A stretch of 16,899 bases of DNA. Origin: an uncultured Eubacteriales bacterium. GTDB taxonomy: Bacteria > Bacillota_A > Clostridia > Peptostreptococcales > Anaerovoracaceae. Positions 1 to 6,787 of this stretch are shown here, piece after piece (positions within the stretch are counted from its first letter, which is position 1; every line of letters begins with the position of its first letter). The notes under the pieces are model-generated. The model was not told the DNA's origin. It saw only the letters and a program-made list of their open reading frames with translations, and did not search any database. The translations under genes were made by a program, and so were the position numbers. Location of the stretch: positions 1 through 16,899 of the forward strand of contig CADATR010000025.1 of the NCBI GenBank assembly GCA_902790885.1. The letters are read 5' to 3'.

Positions 1-40
1 CGAGTTGATGCTTGGCGAGAAGCAAAGGCAAATACACCAC

Positions 41-80
41 AAAAGGCGCTTCCGCAAAAGCTGCGGCAGCGCCTTTTTTT
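41..80 (+). terminator. Rho-independent terminator, probably bidirectional
   Basis: Bases 41-50 pair perfectly with 68-77; one T/C mismatch follows (51/67), then 52-56 pair with 62-66 around a five-base loop. A run of seven T (74-80) follows on the plus strand, which fits the end of a forward gene lying mostly left of the window (a TGA at 6-8 is a possible stop for it, unproven). On the minus strand the stem is followed by TTTTGTGG, so it can also stop leftward transcripts from the threonine aldolase unit. Confidence 0.8.
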
Positions 81-85
81 CTTAT

Positions 86-112
86 AAACGCAGGCACTCA
101 CTGGCTGCGTTT
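86..112 (-). terminator. Possible weak terminator after the threonine aldolase gene
   Basis: Bases 86-93 pair with 105-112 (8 bp, AAACGCAG against CTGCGTTT) around an 11-base loop, about 40 bases beyond the aldolase stop codon. Read leftward the stem ends in TTT then ATAAG, a poor U-tract. The stronger hairpin at 41-77 is probably the real stop for this unit. Confidence 0.35.
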
Positions 113-151
113 CCTTATAAATGTATGGACAGCACCCGCCTGCCGCACCGA

Positions 152-1174
152 TCAGGCCTTCGCGAGCACGGCTATGTCTTCCTCAGTCGTCGACCAGCTC
201 GTCGCCAGCCTCACGATCGTGCGAGTATCGTCGTATATACCCCAGCGGTCAAAGATGACTGTCTTTCCGAGCTCAGTCATTTCCTCCTCTGTCATCAGTA
301 TCAGCTGCTGGTTAGTCGGAGAATCCATGTAAACTTCCCAGCCTTTCTCTCTGATGATGTCCTTTACGCGCTCAGCCATCTCAATGGCATGGCGGCTGAT
401 CTTAAAGTACAGGTCATCGGTAAACAGGGTATCGAACTGTATGCCAAGCAGCCTGCCCTTCGCGAGTAGCGCTCCCCTCTTTTTGACTGACGTTATGAAG
501 TGCGCCGGCCTGTTGTTTTTCGTAAAAACGACAGCCTCGCCGCACAGGGCTCCAACCTTTGTGCCGCCTATATAGAAAACGTCGACAAGCTTCGCTATAT
601 CTTCAAGAGTAAGGTCTGATTCGTTGCTCATGAGACCGTATCCCAGCCTCGCTCCATCAAGGTAGAGCGGAATGCTGTACTCATGGCATAGTGCAGATAG
701 CTCCTCAAGCTCGGCCTTACTGTACAGTGTGCCCGGCTCCGTCGGATGCGAGATGTATACCATTCCGGGGAACACCATGTGATCGTGGGTCGCATCGTCA
801 TGGAAATTCTTCAGGAACTGCCTTACGTCATCAGCCCTGAGCTTGCCGTTTTCGGCCGGTATCTGCAGCACCTTATGCCCGGTAAACTCCACCGCACCGG
901 ATTCGTGCACGCTTACATGTCCGCTGTCAGCAGCGATCACGCCCTCCCAGTCTCTGAGCATCGTGGAGATCACTACAGAATTCGTCTGAGTACCGCCCAC
1001 CAGGAATTCCACCTCGGCGTCAGGACAGCCGCAAGCCTTACGGATCTTCTCCTTCGCAGACTCAGTGTAATGATCCATGCCATAGCCCGGGAGAGATTCC
1101 ATGTTGGTCTCTGCCAGCCTCTTAAGTATCTCCGGATGCGCTCCCGCTATATAATCACATTCAAATGAAACCAT
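152..1174 (-). CDS. ltaE: Low-specificity L-threonine aldolase (PLP enzyme)
   Basis: A 340-residue fold-type I PLP enzyme of the Beta_elim_lyase/GLY1 family, which cleaves L-threonine or allo-threonine to glycine and acetaldehyde in the cytoplasm. The PLP lysine is K206 in YIGGTK; D173 in the YLDGAR motif should contact the pyridine nitrogen, H86 (DSGH) should stack on the ring, and R322 near the end probably binds the substrate carboxylate. Length is normal for the family. The start is set by GGAGG seven bases before the ATG, a site lying inside the last codons of the upstream flavoprotein gene, whose stop is only two bases away, so the two are co-transcribed and probably coupled. The family assignment is firm; exact substrate preference cannot be read from sequence, and a related beta-eliminating lyase activity is the main alternative. 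Confidence 0.9.
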   Translation of the reverse strand: MVSFECDYIAGAHPEILKRLAETNMESLPGYGMDHYTESAKEKIRKACGCPDAEVEFLVGGTQTNSVVISTMLRDWEGVIAADSGHVSVHESGAVEFTGHKVLQIPAENGKLRADDVRQFLKNFHDDATHDHMVFPGMVYISHPTEPGTLYSKAELEELSALCHEYSIPLYLDGARLGYGLMSNESDLTLEDIAKLVDVFYIGGTKVGALCGEAVVFTKNNRPAHFITSVKKRGALLAKGRLLGIQFDTLFTDDLYFKISRHAIEMAERVKDIIREKGWEVYMDSPTNQQLILMTEEEMTELGKTVIFDRWGIYDDTRTIVRLATSWSTTEEDIAVLAKA

Positions 1175-1176
1175 GT

Positions 1177-2388
1177 TTATTCCTCCAGACCCCTTTTTTC
1201 AAATATCGCTCTGAGATCATCCGCGGCAGCAGCTGCTGTCGACCAGCATAGCTGCAGATTATATCCGCCTGTGATCCCGTCGGCATCGAGTGCCTCTCCT
1301 ATCACATACAGTCCGTCGAATCGCTTCGACCTCATCGTACGCATGTCTATCTCATCGAGCGCCGCTCCGCCCGCAGTCACCATGCCGCGCTCATCCACTC
1401 CGCTCACCTTGAAGTCATCGTGTTCGAGCATCGATGCCAGCACACTGGTCTTCACATCGCCCGTGACGCCCCTCGCGCGGTCGCGCAGCACGCGCTGCAT
1501 GCGCTTCGGAAGCTCTTGAAGCTCCTTGTTGTAGCAGATCCTTATAAGCTCGCCCGGCTCAACATACTTTGAAATATTCAGTATCACCGGACCCGACAGT
1601 CCCTCATGTGTGAACAGCAGATCGCCCTGCATCTTCGCAGGCTTGCCCTTGCCTGCGCGAGCTGCATCACTGCTGAAGGCTGTCACAGTAACATCCGGCA
1701 CCGATATGCCCGAAAGCTCCGAATACGGATAGTCCTCGACGTATACAGGAGCAAGAGCCGGTCTCGGCTCAGTTATCTCAATGCCGAGATCTCCGAGAAT
1801 GCCGAGCATGGAGCCGTCGGATCCTGTTTCAGGATAGGTTATCCCGCCCGCGGCGATAACGACGTTCTTTGCCCACATCTCATATTCGTTTATAAGGGTT
1901 ATCTCCCACAATCCGCCGTCATTTCTGAGGGCGCAGACCTTTGCGTCCATTACTGTCTGCCAGCCGTTCCAGTCTGCTTCATTTCGCAGAACATCGAGCA
2001 CATCGCGCGCCTTCATTGAAGCCGGGAATATGCGTCCTGCACTGTCCATGCCGCCTGCCCCGTATGAAGGATCTATCGGATCGCCGTTTTCATCCGCCAG
2101 ATCGATGCCATGATCAGTTATCCAGCTCGCGAGCTCGATATTGCTGTGCCGGTAAAGGCAGCGCCTTAAGGCCTGTCCGCTGTTTCCGTACGCATTAACG
2201 AAGTCTTTGATCGATCCGCCGTGAGTTATGTTGCAGTGTCCGCCGCCGCTCATCAGCAGCTTGCTTCCTGCACGCGAGGAGCCCTCGAGTATCACTCCCC
2301 TCGAACCATTCAGGTCAAGATTTGCAGCCAGCATCAGTCCCGATGCGCCGGCTCCTATTATAACAATGTCATATTCTTCCCTAATCAT
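1177..2388 (-). CDS. HI0933/YhiN-family FAD-dependent oxidoreductase
   Basis: A flavoprotein of the HI0933-like family (NAD(P)/FAD-dependent oxidoreductase; physiological reaction unknown). Counting from the ATG at 2388 (403 residues), the Rossmann FAD motif GAGASG is at 12-17 with the ribose-binding E35; the family motif GGGHCNIT follows at 48-55, and the C-terminal FAD-closing region has GEALDADG then GGYNLQL at about 364-380. The reading frame stays open upstream to a TTG at 2517, but family proteins begin a few residues before the YDIVIIGAG strand, so I place the start at 2388. That ATG has no Shine-Dalgarno site; a TTG at 2406 does (GGAG at 2412-2415) and would add six residues. A TATAAT lies six bases before the ATG, so leaderless translation is a third option. 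Two bases separate it from the threonine aldolase gene. Confidence 0.88.
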   Translation of the reverse strand: MIREEYDIVIIGAGASGLMLAANLDLNGSRGVILEGSSRAGSKLLMSGGGHCNITHGGSIKDFVNAYGNSGQALRRCLYRHSNIELASWITDHGIDLADENGDPIDPSYGAGGMDSAGRIFPASMKARDVLDVLRNEADWNGWQTVMDAKVCALRNDGGLWEITLINEYEMWAKNVVIAAGGITYPETGSDGSMLGILGDLGIEITEPRPALAPVYVEDYPYSELSGISVPDVTVTAFSSDAARAGKGKPAKMQGDLLFTHEGLSGPVILNISKYVEPGELIRICYNKELQELPKRMQRVLRDRARGVTGDVKTSVLASMLEHDDFKVSGVDERGMVTAGGAALDEIDMRTMRSKRFDGLYVIGEALDADGITGGYNLQLCWSTAAAAADDLRAIFEKRGLEE

Positions 2389-2394
2389 GAACAG

Positions 2395-2415
2395 ATTATA
2401 GCCCAAGCAGGCTCC
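2395..2415 (-). promoter_or_regulatory. Start-region signals of the HI0933-type gene: GGAG site and -10-like box
   Basis: Read leftward, GGAG (2412-2415) stands five bases before a TTG codon at 2406-2404 that is in frame with the gene. TATAAT (2395-2400) stands six bases before the ATG at 2388. The two imply different starts: a TTG-initiated protein, or a transcript beginning almost at the ATG. No good -35 is seen 16-18 bases upstream of TATAAT. Confidence 0.35.
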
Positions 2416-2514
2416 ATTTTCATCAAATAATAGTCCACAGGCTATATACCATTGCCTTACCTGTCTGCTCCGGGAACCCTGCGCTGGTGACGGGCATTGA
2501 TCAATACTTTTTTG

Positions 2515-2545
2515 CAAAATAAAATCTCCGGGTTTTCCCCGGAGA
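2515..2545 (-). terminator. Rho-independent terminator of the PfoR-like EIIC gene
   Basis: Bases 2525-2532 (TCTCCGGG) pair perfectly with 2538-2545 around a five-base loop. Read leftward the stem is followed by ATTTTATTTTG, an interrupted U-tract. It lies 67 bases past the stop of the EIIC gene and before the flavoprotein gene, so it separates the two units. No rightward gene ends here. Confidence 0.7.
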
Positions 2546-2611
2546 ATTGGTGTTATTCATTTATATTATTCATTTCTCTGACAGTTTTAATCCCTGTCCA
2601 AGATTCTCTCA

Positions 2612-3718
2612 CTACAGTGTGAGGTCTCCGTCTTTTACCCATCCGAGTTTGCGGCATCCCATATTGATCAGCGGTGCCAGCACAGCCGGGAGCACGAAGC
2701 AAATAAGGATCATTCCGAGCCAGTCCATTCCTGTGATGGCTGCCTTTGCGCCTGAAGCCACATCATTCACCCATCCGGAGTATACGCCGATCTGACCGAC
2801 GAATCCGCAGGTTCCCATGCCGCTCGAGACAGGAGCACCATTCATCTGCATCTTGAATACGCAGGTAGCGATCGGTCCGGTGATGGCCGATGTAAGTGTC
2901 GGAGCTATCCAGATGCGCGGGTTCTTTACGATGTTGCCCATCTGGAGCATCGATGTGCCTATACCCTGGCTTATGAGTCCTCCCCACTTGTTCTCAGGGA
3001 ATGACATGACGGCGAAGCCTATCATCTGAGCGCAGCAGCCAGCCACGGCAGCGCCTCCCGCGAGGCCCACAAGTCCGAATGCCGCACAGATGGCAGCCGA
3101 TGATATAGGAAGTGTCAGCGCCATGCCGACAACGACGGATACGATGATGCCCATCAGGAACGGTCTGAGTTCAGTCGCCCACATTATGAGGTTTCCGACC
3201 TTCATGGCGGCGGCTCCGAGTCCCGGCGCCCACCACGCTGAAAGTGCAACACCTACACCTATGGTGACCAGCGGCACTACGAGTATATCCACTCTCGTCT
3301 CGCCTATTACAGCTTTACCGAACTCAGCGGCGATGATGGCTACTATGAGTACTGCAAGCGGCCCGCCGGCTCCGCCAAGCCCGTTTGCTGCGAAGCCTAC
3401 AGCTGCGAGTGAAAAGAGCACCAGCGGCGGACACTTGAGTGCGTATCCGATCGCGATCGCCATAGCCGGACCCGTCATGGCAACTGCCAGCCCGCCTACG
3501 GTGTAAGGGATCTGAGCCTCTCCTGATGTCATTGTCCACACAGGATCAGTAAGAAATCCGATATGGAACTGAGTGCCCAGTGTATTGATGATGGTACCGA
3601 TGAGCAGCGAGCAGAACAGCCCCTGCGCCATGGCTGAAAGAGCGTCGATACCATAACGTTTTGCGCTAATTTCAATATTTTTGCGCTCAAGGAACGCTTT
3701 AACGGAACCCTTTGTCAT
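2612..3718 (-). CDS. PfoR-like putative PTS EIIC membrane protein
   Basis: A 368-residue polytopic membrane protein of the PTS_EIIC_2/PfoR family, related to sugar-permease (EIIC) subunits of phosphotransferase systems. Hydrophobic segments are spread over residues 25-350, rich in Gly, Ala and Pro, with the typical short charged N-terminus (FLERKNIEISAKRYGIDAL, 10-28). The substrate is unknown and family members are usually named only from similarity. No EIIA or EIIB gene lies near it, so it is an orphan here. The frame extends 25 residues further upstream, but AGGAG at 3724-3728, five bases before the ATG at 3718, fixes the start. It is transcribed alone, away from mltG, and ends in its own terminator at 2515-2545. 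An energy-coupled function through a distant PTS enzyme or a non-PTS transport role are both possible. Confidence 0.82.
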   Translation of the reverse strand: MTKGSVKAFLERKNIEISAKRYGIDALSAMAQGLFCSLLIGTIINTLGTQFHIGFLTDPVWTMTSGEAQIPYTVGGLAVAMTGPAMAIAIGYALKCPPLVLFSLAAVGFAANGLGGAGGPLAVLIVAIIAAEFGKAVIGETRVDILVVPLVTIGVGVALSAWWAPGLGAAAMKVGNLIMWATELRPFLMGIIVSVVVGMALTLPISSAAICAAFGLVGLAGGAAVAGCCAQMIGFAVMSFPENKWGGLISQGIGTSMLQMGNIVKNPRIWIAPTLTSAITGPIATCVFKMQMNGAPVSSGMGTCGFVGQIGVYSGWVNDVASGAKAAITGMDWLGMILICFVLPAVLAPLINMGCRKLGWVKDGDLTL

Positions 3719-3834
3719 TTTATCTCCTATCTGATAGAATAATTTTGTATGAGTATAGCGGCATTGCCGCATAATAGGGTTATTATAACACAATAGAAAT
3801 CGAAAAATAGCAATTTAATGAAAGGGGATGGCTA
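3719..3834. promoter_or_regulatory. Divergent promoter region between the EIIC gene and mltG
   Basis: This 116-base AT-rich gap must hold leftward and rightward promoters. On the minus strand a perfect TATAAT lies at 3782-3787 and further -10-like boxes at 3771-3776 (TATTAT) and 3752-3757 (TATACT); none has a convincing -35 at 16-18 bases. The inverted repeat at 3758-3770 sits between the TATAAT and the EIIC ribosome site. The mltG ribosome site is the AAAGGGG about eight bases before its ATG. I cannot fix the mltG promoter. Confidence 0.45.
3758..3770. repeat. Perfect inverted repeat GCGGCA-T-TGCCGC, possible operator
   Basis: Six-base arms 3758-3763 and 3765-3770 flank a single T. It is GC-rich in an otherwise AT-rich divergent promoter region. 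The one-base centre makes an RNA hairpin poor and a dimeric repressor site more likely, but no regulator gene is nearby. Confidence 0.45.
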
Positions 3835-4989
3835 ATGAGTCGGGTAGAACGCGCAGAAGCCAGAGAAGAAAAAGCAGCCAGGCAGGCAGAGATAGATATG
3901 CAGCAGGCACATGAAGTAAAAGCAAGAAAGAAAAAGAAGAAGAAAGGATGCGGCTGTCTGGTGCTGCTGATACTGGTACTGGCTTTACTCGTCGGTGCAG
4001 GCGGTTATTACACTTTAGGGCTCATGCCTGTCGATCCCGACAGCGAGGAGCATGTGATCGTCGAGATCCCGGACGGAAGCGGAGCATCCGCTATAGTCGA
4101 CATACTCGATGATGCCGGTCTCGTCAAAAACAAATTCTGCGCAAAGGTCAACAGCCGCATAGGCGGATATGACACCCTCATGGCGAATACCTATGTGCTC
4201 AGTCCGTCGATGTCTTTCAAAGAGATGATGAAGATCATAAACGAGGGCACCTTTGAGTACATCTCAAAGGAATCAGTTGAGGTAAAGGACGGGGCCAGAC
4301 TCCAGCAGGTAGCTGAGGCTGTCTCCGAGCAGCTCCCTTTCACCACTGATGAAATTCTCGCGAAGTGGTCAGATGAGCAATATCTCAGAGAGCTGATCGA
4401 CAAATACTGGTTCCTCACGGATGATATCTTAGACGAAGATGTTATGTATCCGCTCGAAGGATATCTGTATGCCGACACATATTTCGTTACATCAGATATT
4501 TCGGACATCGAAGGCTTCACCGAGATGTGCCTCGACAGGATGGACGAAGTGCTTACTGAGCGACGCGACGCGATCGAGGCATCGGGCTTCTCGGTACATG
4601 AGCTTCTGACTCTTACCTCGATCGTCACGAAAGAGGCCACTGCGGAAGATCAGGCCGGAGTTGCGGGCGTATTCATGAACAGACTCGATCAGGGCATGTC
4701 GCTTGGATCGGACGTAACAGTCTGCTACATCTTCCAGGAGGACAGAGTCGATCTGAAACAGAGCCAGCTCGACAGCACCAATCCGTATAACACCAGGAAA
4801 TTCGCAGGACTCCCTCCGGGGCCGATATGCCAGGTAGTATCTGATGCGATCGACGCGACCCTCAACTATGAGAAGCACGACTATCTGTTCTTTATCGCCG
4901 ATGAGCAAGGCATAGTACGCTACAGCACAGACCAGGCTGGGCACGAAAGCAATATAGACGAGCATGGTCTTGTAAAGGACGAAGAGTAA
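3835..4989 (+). CDS. mltG: Endolytic murein transglycosylase MltG (YceG-like)
   Basis: A 384-residue membrane-anchored enzyme that cuts nascent glycan strands internally and so sets where synthesis ends. Residues 1-38 are charged and cytoplasmic, ending in a run of lysines; the single membrane segment is about 39-60; the rest is outside, with the usual small N-terminal domain (about 70-140) and the catalytic YceG domain (about 150-370). The catalytic glutamate is E267 in SIVTKEA, followed by GVFMNRL (277-283), YNTRKFAGLPPGPI (318-331) and LFFIAD (351-356), all family signatures. Length matches Firmicutes members. A GGGGA ribosome site lies about eight bases before the ATG. It is the only forward gene in the window and appears monocistronic, ending in the terminator at 5023-5050. 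Confidence 0.95.
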   Translation: MSRVERAEAREEKAARQAEIDMQQAHEVKARKKKKKKGCGCLVLLILVLALLVGAGGYYTLGLMPVDPDSEEHVIVEIPDGSGASAIVDILDDAGLVKNKFCAKVNSRIGGYDTLMANTYVLSPSMSFKEMMKIINEGTFEYISKESVEVKDGARLQQVAEAVSEQLPFTTDEILAKWSDEQYLRELIDKYWFLTDDILDEDVMYPLEGYLYADTYFVTSDISDIEGFTEMCLDRMDEVLTERRDAIEASGFSVHELLTLTSIVTKEATAEDQAGVAGVFMNRLDQGMSLGSDVTVCYIFQEDRVDLKQSQLDSTNPYNTRKFAGLPPGPICQVVSDAIDATLNYEKHDYLFFIADEQGIVRYSTDQAGHESNIDEHGLVKDEE

Positions 4990-5022
4990 GAATCTGAAAG
5001 ATCAGTAAAGAGCATAATAAAT

Positions 5023-5050
5023 CCGCGGCACACGCCGCGGGTCTTTATTT
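5023..5050 (+). terminator. Terminator shared by mltG and the converging Nudix operon
   Basis: Bases 5023-5029 (CCGCGGC) pair perfectly with 5034-5040 around ACAC. Rightward it is followed by GTCTTTATTT; leftward by ATTTATTATG. Both sides are T-rich in the sense needed, and the hairpin lies between two converging genes, 33 bases after the mltG stop and 22 bases after the Nudix stop. Confidence 0.8.
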
Positions 5051-5073
5051 GCGGATATTGTTTATTTGCGGAT
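5044..5073. repeat. 17-base tandem duplication at the Nudix stop codon
   Basis: TTTATTTGCGGAT occurs at 5044-5056 and again at 5061-5073, a period of 17 bases. The right copy contains the Nudix stop (TAA at 5062-5064) and last codons; the left copy lies in the 3' untranslated region next to the terminator. It looks like a recent small duplication. Confidence 0.7.
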
Positions 5074-5562
5074 TATCGTGCAGTGCTCGCCGGTGTACTG
5101 CAGTGTCATGTTTATGTCTTTCACTCCTGCCAGCAGCTCCGTGAGGAAGGCCCTGTCGCCCTCCCACGCAGGCAGCTCCAGCATTTTCTCATGCGGCACC
5201 CACACCAGCTCGCCCTCTCTGCATTCCGGAGGCTCATATCTGCCGGTCTCAGCAAAGCGGCGCGCAGCCTCTTCATCATCCGGCACGAAGTCAGAGGATG
5301 AGTATAAATACATGTCTTCGTCCTCGTACTCATCAGAGCGGAATTCTATCACCCCGTGAAAGGTCCAGGATCTGAGCCTGAGGCCGGTCTCTTCGAGGAC
5401 TTCCCTTACAGCGCACTCATCGGGCGTCTCGCCCTCCTCCACCTTTCCGCCGGGGCTGATCCACTTGCCCTCGTTCATGTCGTCTTTTTTGCGGTTCCTG
5501 TACAGCATCAGCCAGCTGCCGTTATTCTCAATGTAGCAGATAGTCGTTTTCTTCATCAGCAT
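5062..5562 (-). CDS. Nudix hydrolase, MutT/8-oxo-dGTPase-like
   Basis: A 166-residue Nudix protein that hydrolyses a nucleoside diphosphate linked to some other group, with Mg2+ held by the Nudix box. The box is complete: G39, E45, R53-E54, E57-E58 and G60 fit the G-x5-E-x7-REUXEEXGU pattern. The N-terminal strand (TTICYIENNG) and LMLYRNRKKDDMNEGKW resemble MutT-like oxidised-nucleotide sanitising enzymes common in Firmicutes, but substrate cannot be read from sequence. Third gene of the cyclophilin-channel-Nudix operon, 13 bases after the channel stop. Neither possible ATG (5562 or 5556) has a clear ribosome site, and a hairpin containing the upstream stop codon lies just before, so translation may depend on coupling. 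The tail GEHCTIIRK ends inside a small tandem duplication. Confidence 0.88.
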   Translation of the reverse strand: MLMKKTTICYIENNGSWLMLYRNRKKDDMNEGKWISPGGKVEEGETPDECAVREVLEETGLRLRSWTFHGVIEFRSDEYEDEDMYLYSSSDFVPDDEEAARRFAETGRYEPPECREGELVWVPHEKMLELPAWEGDRAFLTELLAGVKDINMTLQYTGEHCTIIRK

Positions 5563-5567
5563 CAGGA

Positions 5568-5591
5568 AGAGCCGCCTAGAACAGCGGCTCT
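5568..5591 (-). other. Intercistronic hairpin enclosing the channel stop codon
   Basis: AGAGCCGC (5568-5575) pairs perfectly with GCGGCTCT (5584-5591); the eight-base loop begins with the TAG stop of the channel gene (5576-5578). No U-tract follows, so it is not a terminator. It lies 6 bases before the Nudix ATG at 5562 and could mask or space initiation, or protect the upstream message. Confidence 0.5.
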
Positions 5592-6787
5592 CTTAAATAT
5601 TTTCTGAGATTTTCTTTGGTGTAAATGAGGATCTTATCTCCCTCAAGCAACACAAGGTTTCCGTCCGGCTTTACCGTTCTGCCGTCTCTTTCAACAAGCA
5701 CTATGAATGTCTGCCGCGAAATATCAAGATCTTTTATCTTCTGACCGTTCCATGGGTGGTTCCTGCCCAGAATGACTTCCCTTACGTCCTCGAGCATGCC
5801 CTCTGTAGCGGATTCGGCGCAGATTATCAGCTTATCTCCAAGCAGTATCTCTATATCCCCCCTCGGAACTATCGTTTCCCCATCTCTTATGACAAGCGCT
5901 ATGATAGACCCGCTTGGCATGGCTACCTCGCTTATGGTCTTTCCTATCCATGCGTCCCCGGGATCAATAGACGCCTTGATAAAGCGTACGTCTTTCTCCT
6001 TCTCGATATCGGCGAGCCGTGTGGCATTCTGCGCCTCTTCGACGAATCCCGCGGATATGATACCCGTAGGGATGGCAACCAGTCCGACACCGAGGAATGT
6101 TATGACTATGCCCAGAAGCTGCCCCATCGGAGTGATCGGATAGATATCGCCGTATCCGACAGTCAGCAATGTTGAGGTGGCCCACCAGATAGCCGAAAAG
6201 GCATTCTTGAAAACATCAGGCTGCGCGTCGTGCTCAACGCTGTACATGCAAAGGCTCGAAGCCAGAATAAGCGTAGCTACGACGAAGACCGATGCCAGCA
6301 GCTGAGTCTTCTTCTTGGAAAGGACGTTCCCGATCAGCGACAGTGAATCATAGTACGCATTGATGCGGAACAGTCTGAAGATCCTTGCGACTCTCAGCAT
6401 CCTGAATACTGCGGCTCCTGCAGGGAAAAAGGTAGGCAGATAGTGCGGCAGGAATGACAGAAGATCTATTATTCCGTATCCGGACGTCGCGTATTTGCCC
6501 ATGGCCTCGCCAGCGGAGCAGCCTTTGTAGTGCTGGCTGGCTGTGATGAGTCTGAGCGCGTAGTCTATGGCGAAGAAGAATACCGTTATCTCTTCAACGT
6601 AATCGAACAGAAGCCCGTATTTTGCCTCGAGGCTGTCAAAGGTCGTGGCAAAAGCGCAGACCAGATTTGCTATAAGCGCGACTGTGCTGAATATGTCGTA
6701 GAACTGGTTCACCCTGTTATCGACCACGCCGGTCGATACCATCGCGTACAGCTTCTCTTGAGTTTTTTCCCAGCTGCTGTCTTTCAT
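5576..6787 (-). CDS. Voltage-sensor-type potassium channel with two TrkA_C domains
   Basis: A 403-residue six-transmembrane K+ channel subunit (tetrameric in the family). Segments: S1 about 30-50, S2 62-82, S3 104-120, S4 124-142, S5 160-182, pore helix and filter 195-214, S6 220-242. The filter TVGYGD is at 209-214. S4 carries arginines at 129, 132, 135, 138 and 141, one every third residue, as in a working voltage sensor. The cytoplasmic tail has two TrkA_C (RCK_C) repeats, about 272-338 and 343-400, each with a conserved GDKL/GDKI turn, but no NAD-binding RCK_N domain; in Firmicutes RCK_C domains of several K+ proteins bind cyclic di-AMP. Its ATG shares one base with the cyclophilin stop (TAATG), and AAGGA precedes it closely, so it is translationally coupled. 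Confidence 0.9.
   Translation of the reverse strand: MKDSSWEKTQEKLYAMVSTGVVDNRVNQFYDIFSTVALIANLVCAFATTFDSLEAKYGLLFDYVEEITVFFFAIDYALRLITASQHYKGCSAGEAMGKYATSGYGIIDLLSFLPHYLPTFFPAGAAVFRMLRVARIFRLFRINAYYDSLSLIGNVLSKKKTQLLASVFVVATLILASSLCMYSVEHDAQPDVFKNAFSAIWWATSTLLTVGYGDIYPITPMGQLLGIVITFLGVGLVAIPTGIISAGFVEEAQNATRLADIEKEKDVRFIKASIDPGDAWIGKTISEVAMPSGSIIALVIRDGETIVPRGDIEILLGDKLIICAESATEGMLEDVREVILGRNHPWNGQKIKDLDISRQTFIVLVERDGRTVKPDGNLVLLEGDKILIYTKENLRKYLREPLF

Noticed and set aside
1..40. Possible end of a forward gene (TGA at 6-8) left of the terminator
   Set aside because: Only two codons are visible in that frame, so no gene can be supported; the terminator orientation is the only hint.
2496..2505. 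Ten-base palindrome ATTGATCAAT as an operator
   Set aside because: Short, AT-rich palindromes occur by chance; no partner site or regulator is visible.
2407..2517. N-terminal extension of the HI0933-type protein back to a TTG at 2517
   Set aside because: The 43 added residues do not resemble the family N-terminus, and the upstream GGAG at that TTG is part of the EIIC terminator stem.
2553..2575. Direct repeat TTATTCATTT at 13-base spacing
   Set aside because: Two copies of a low-complexity AT-rich word with no associated feature.
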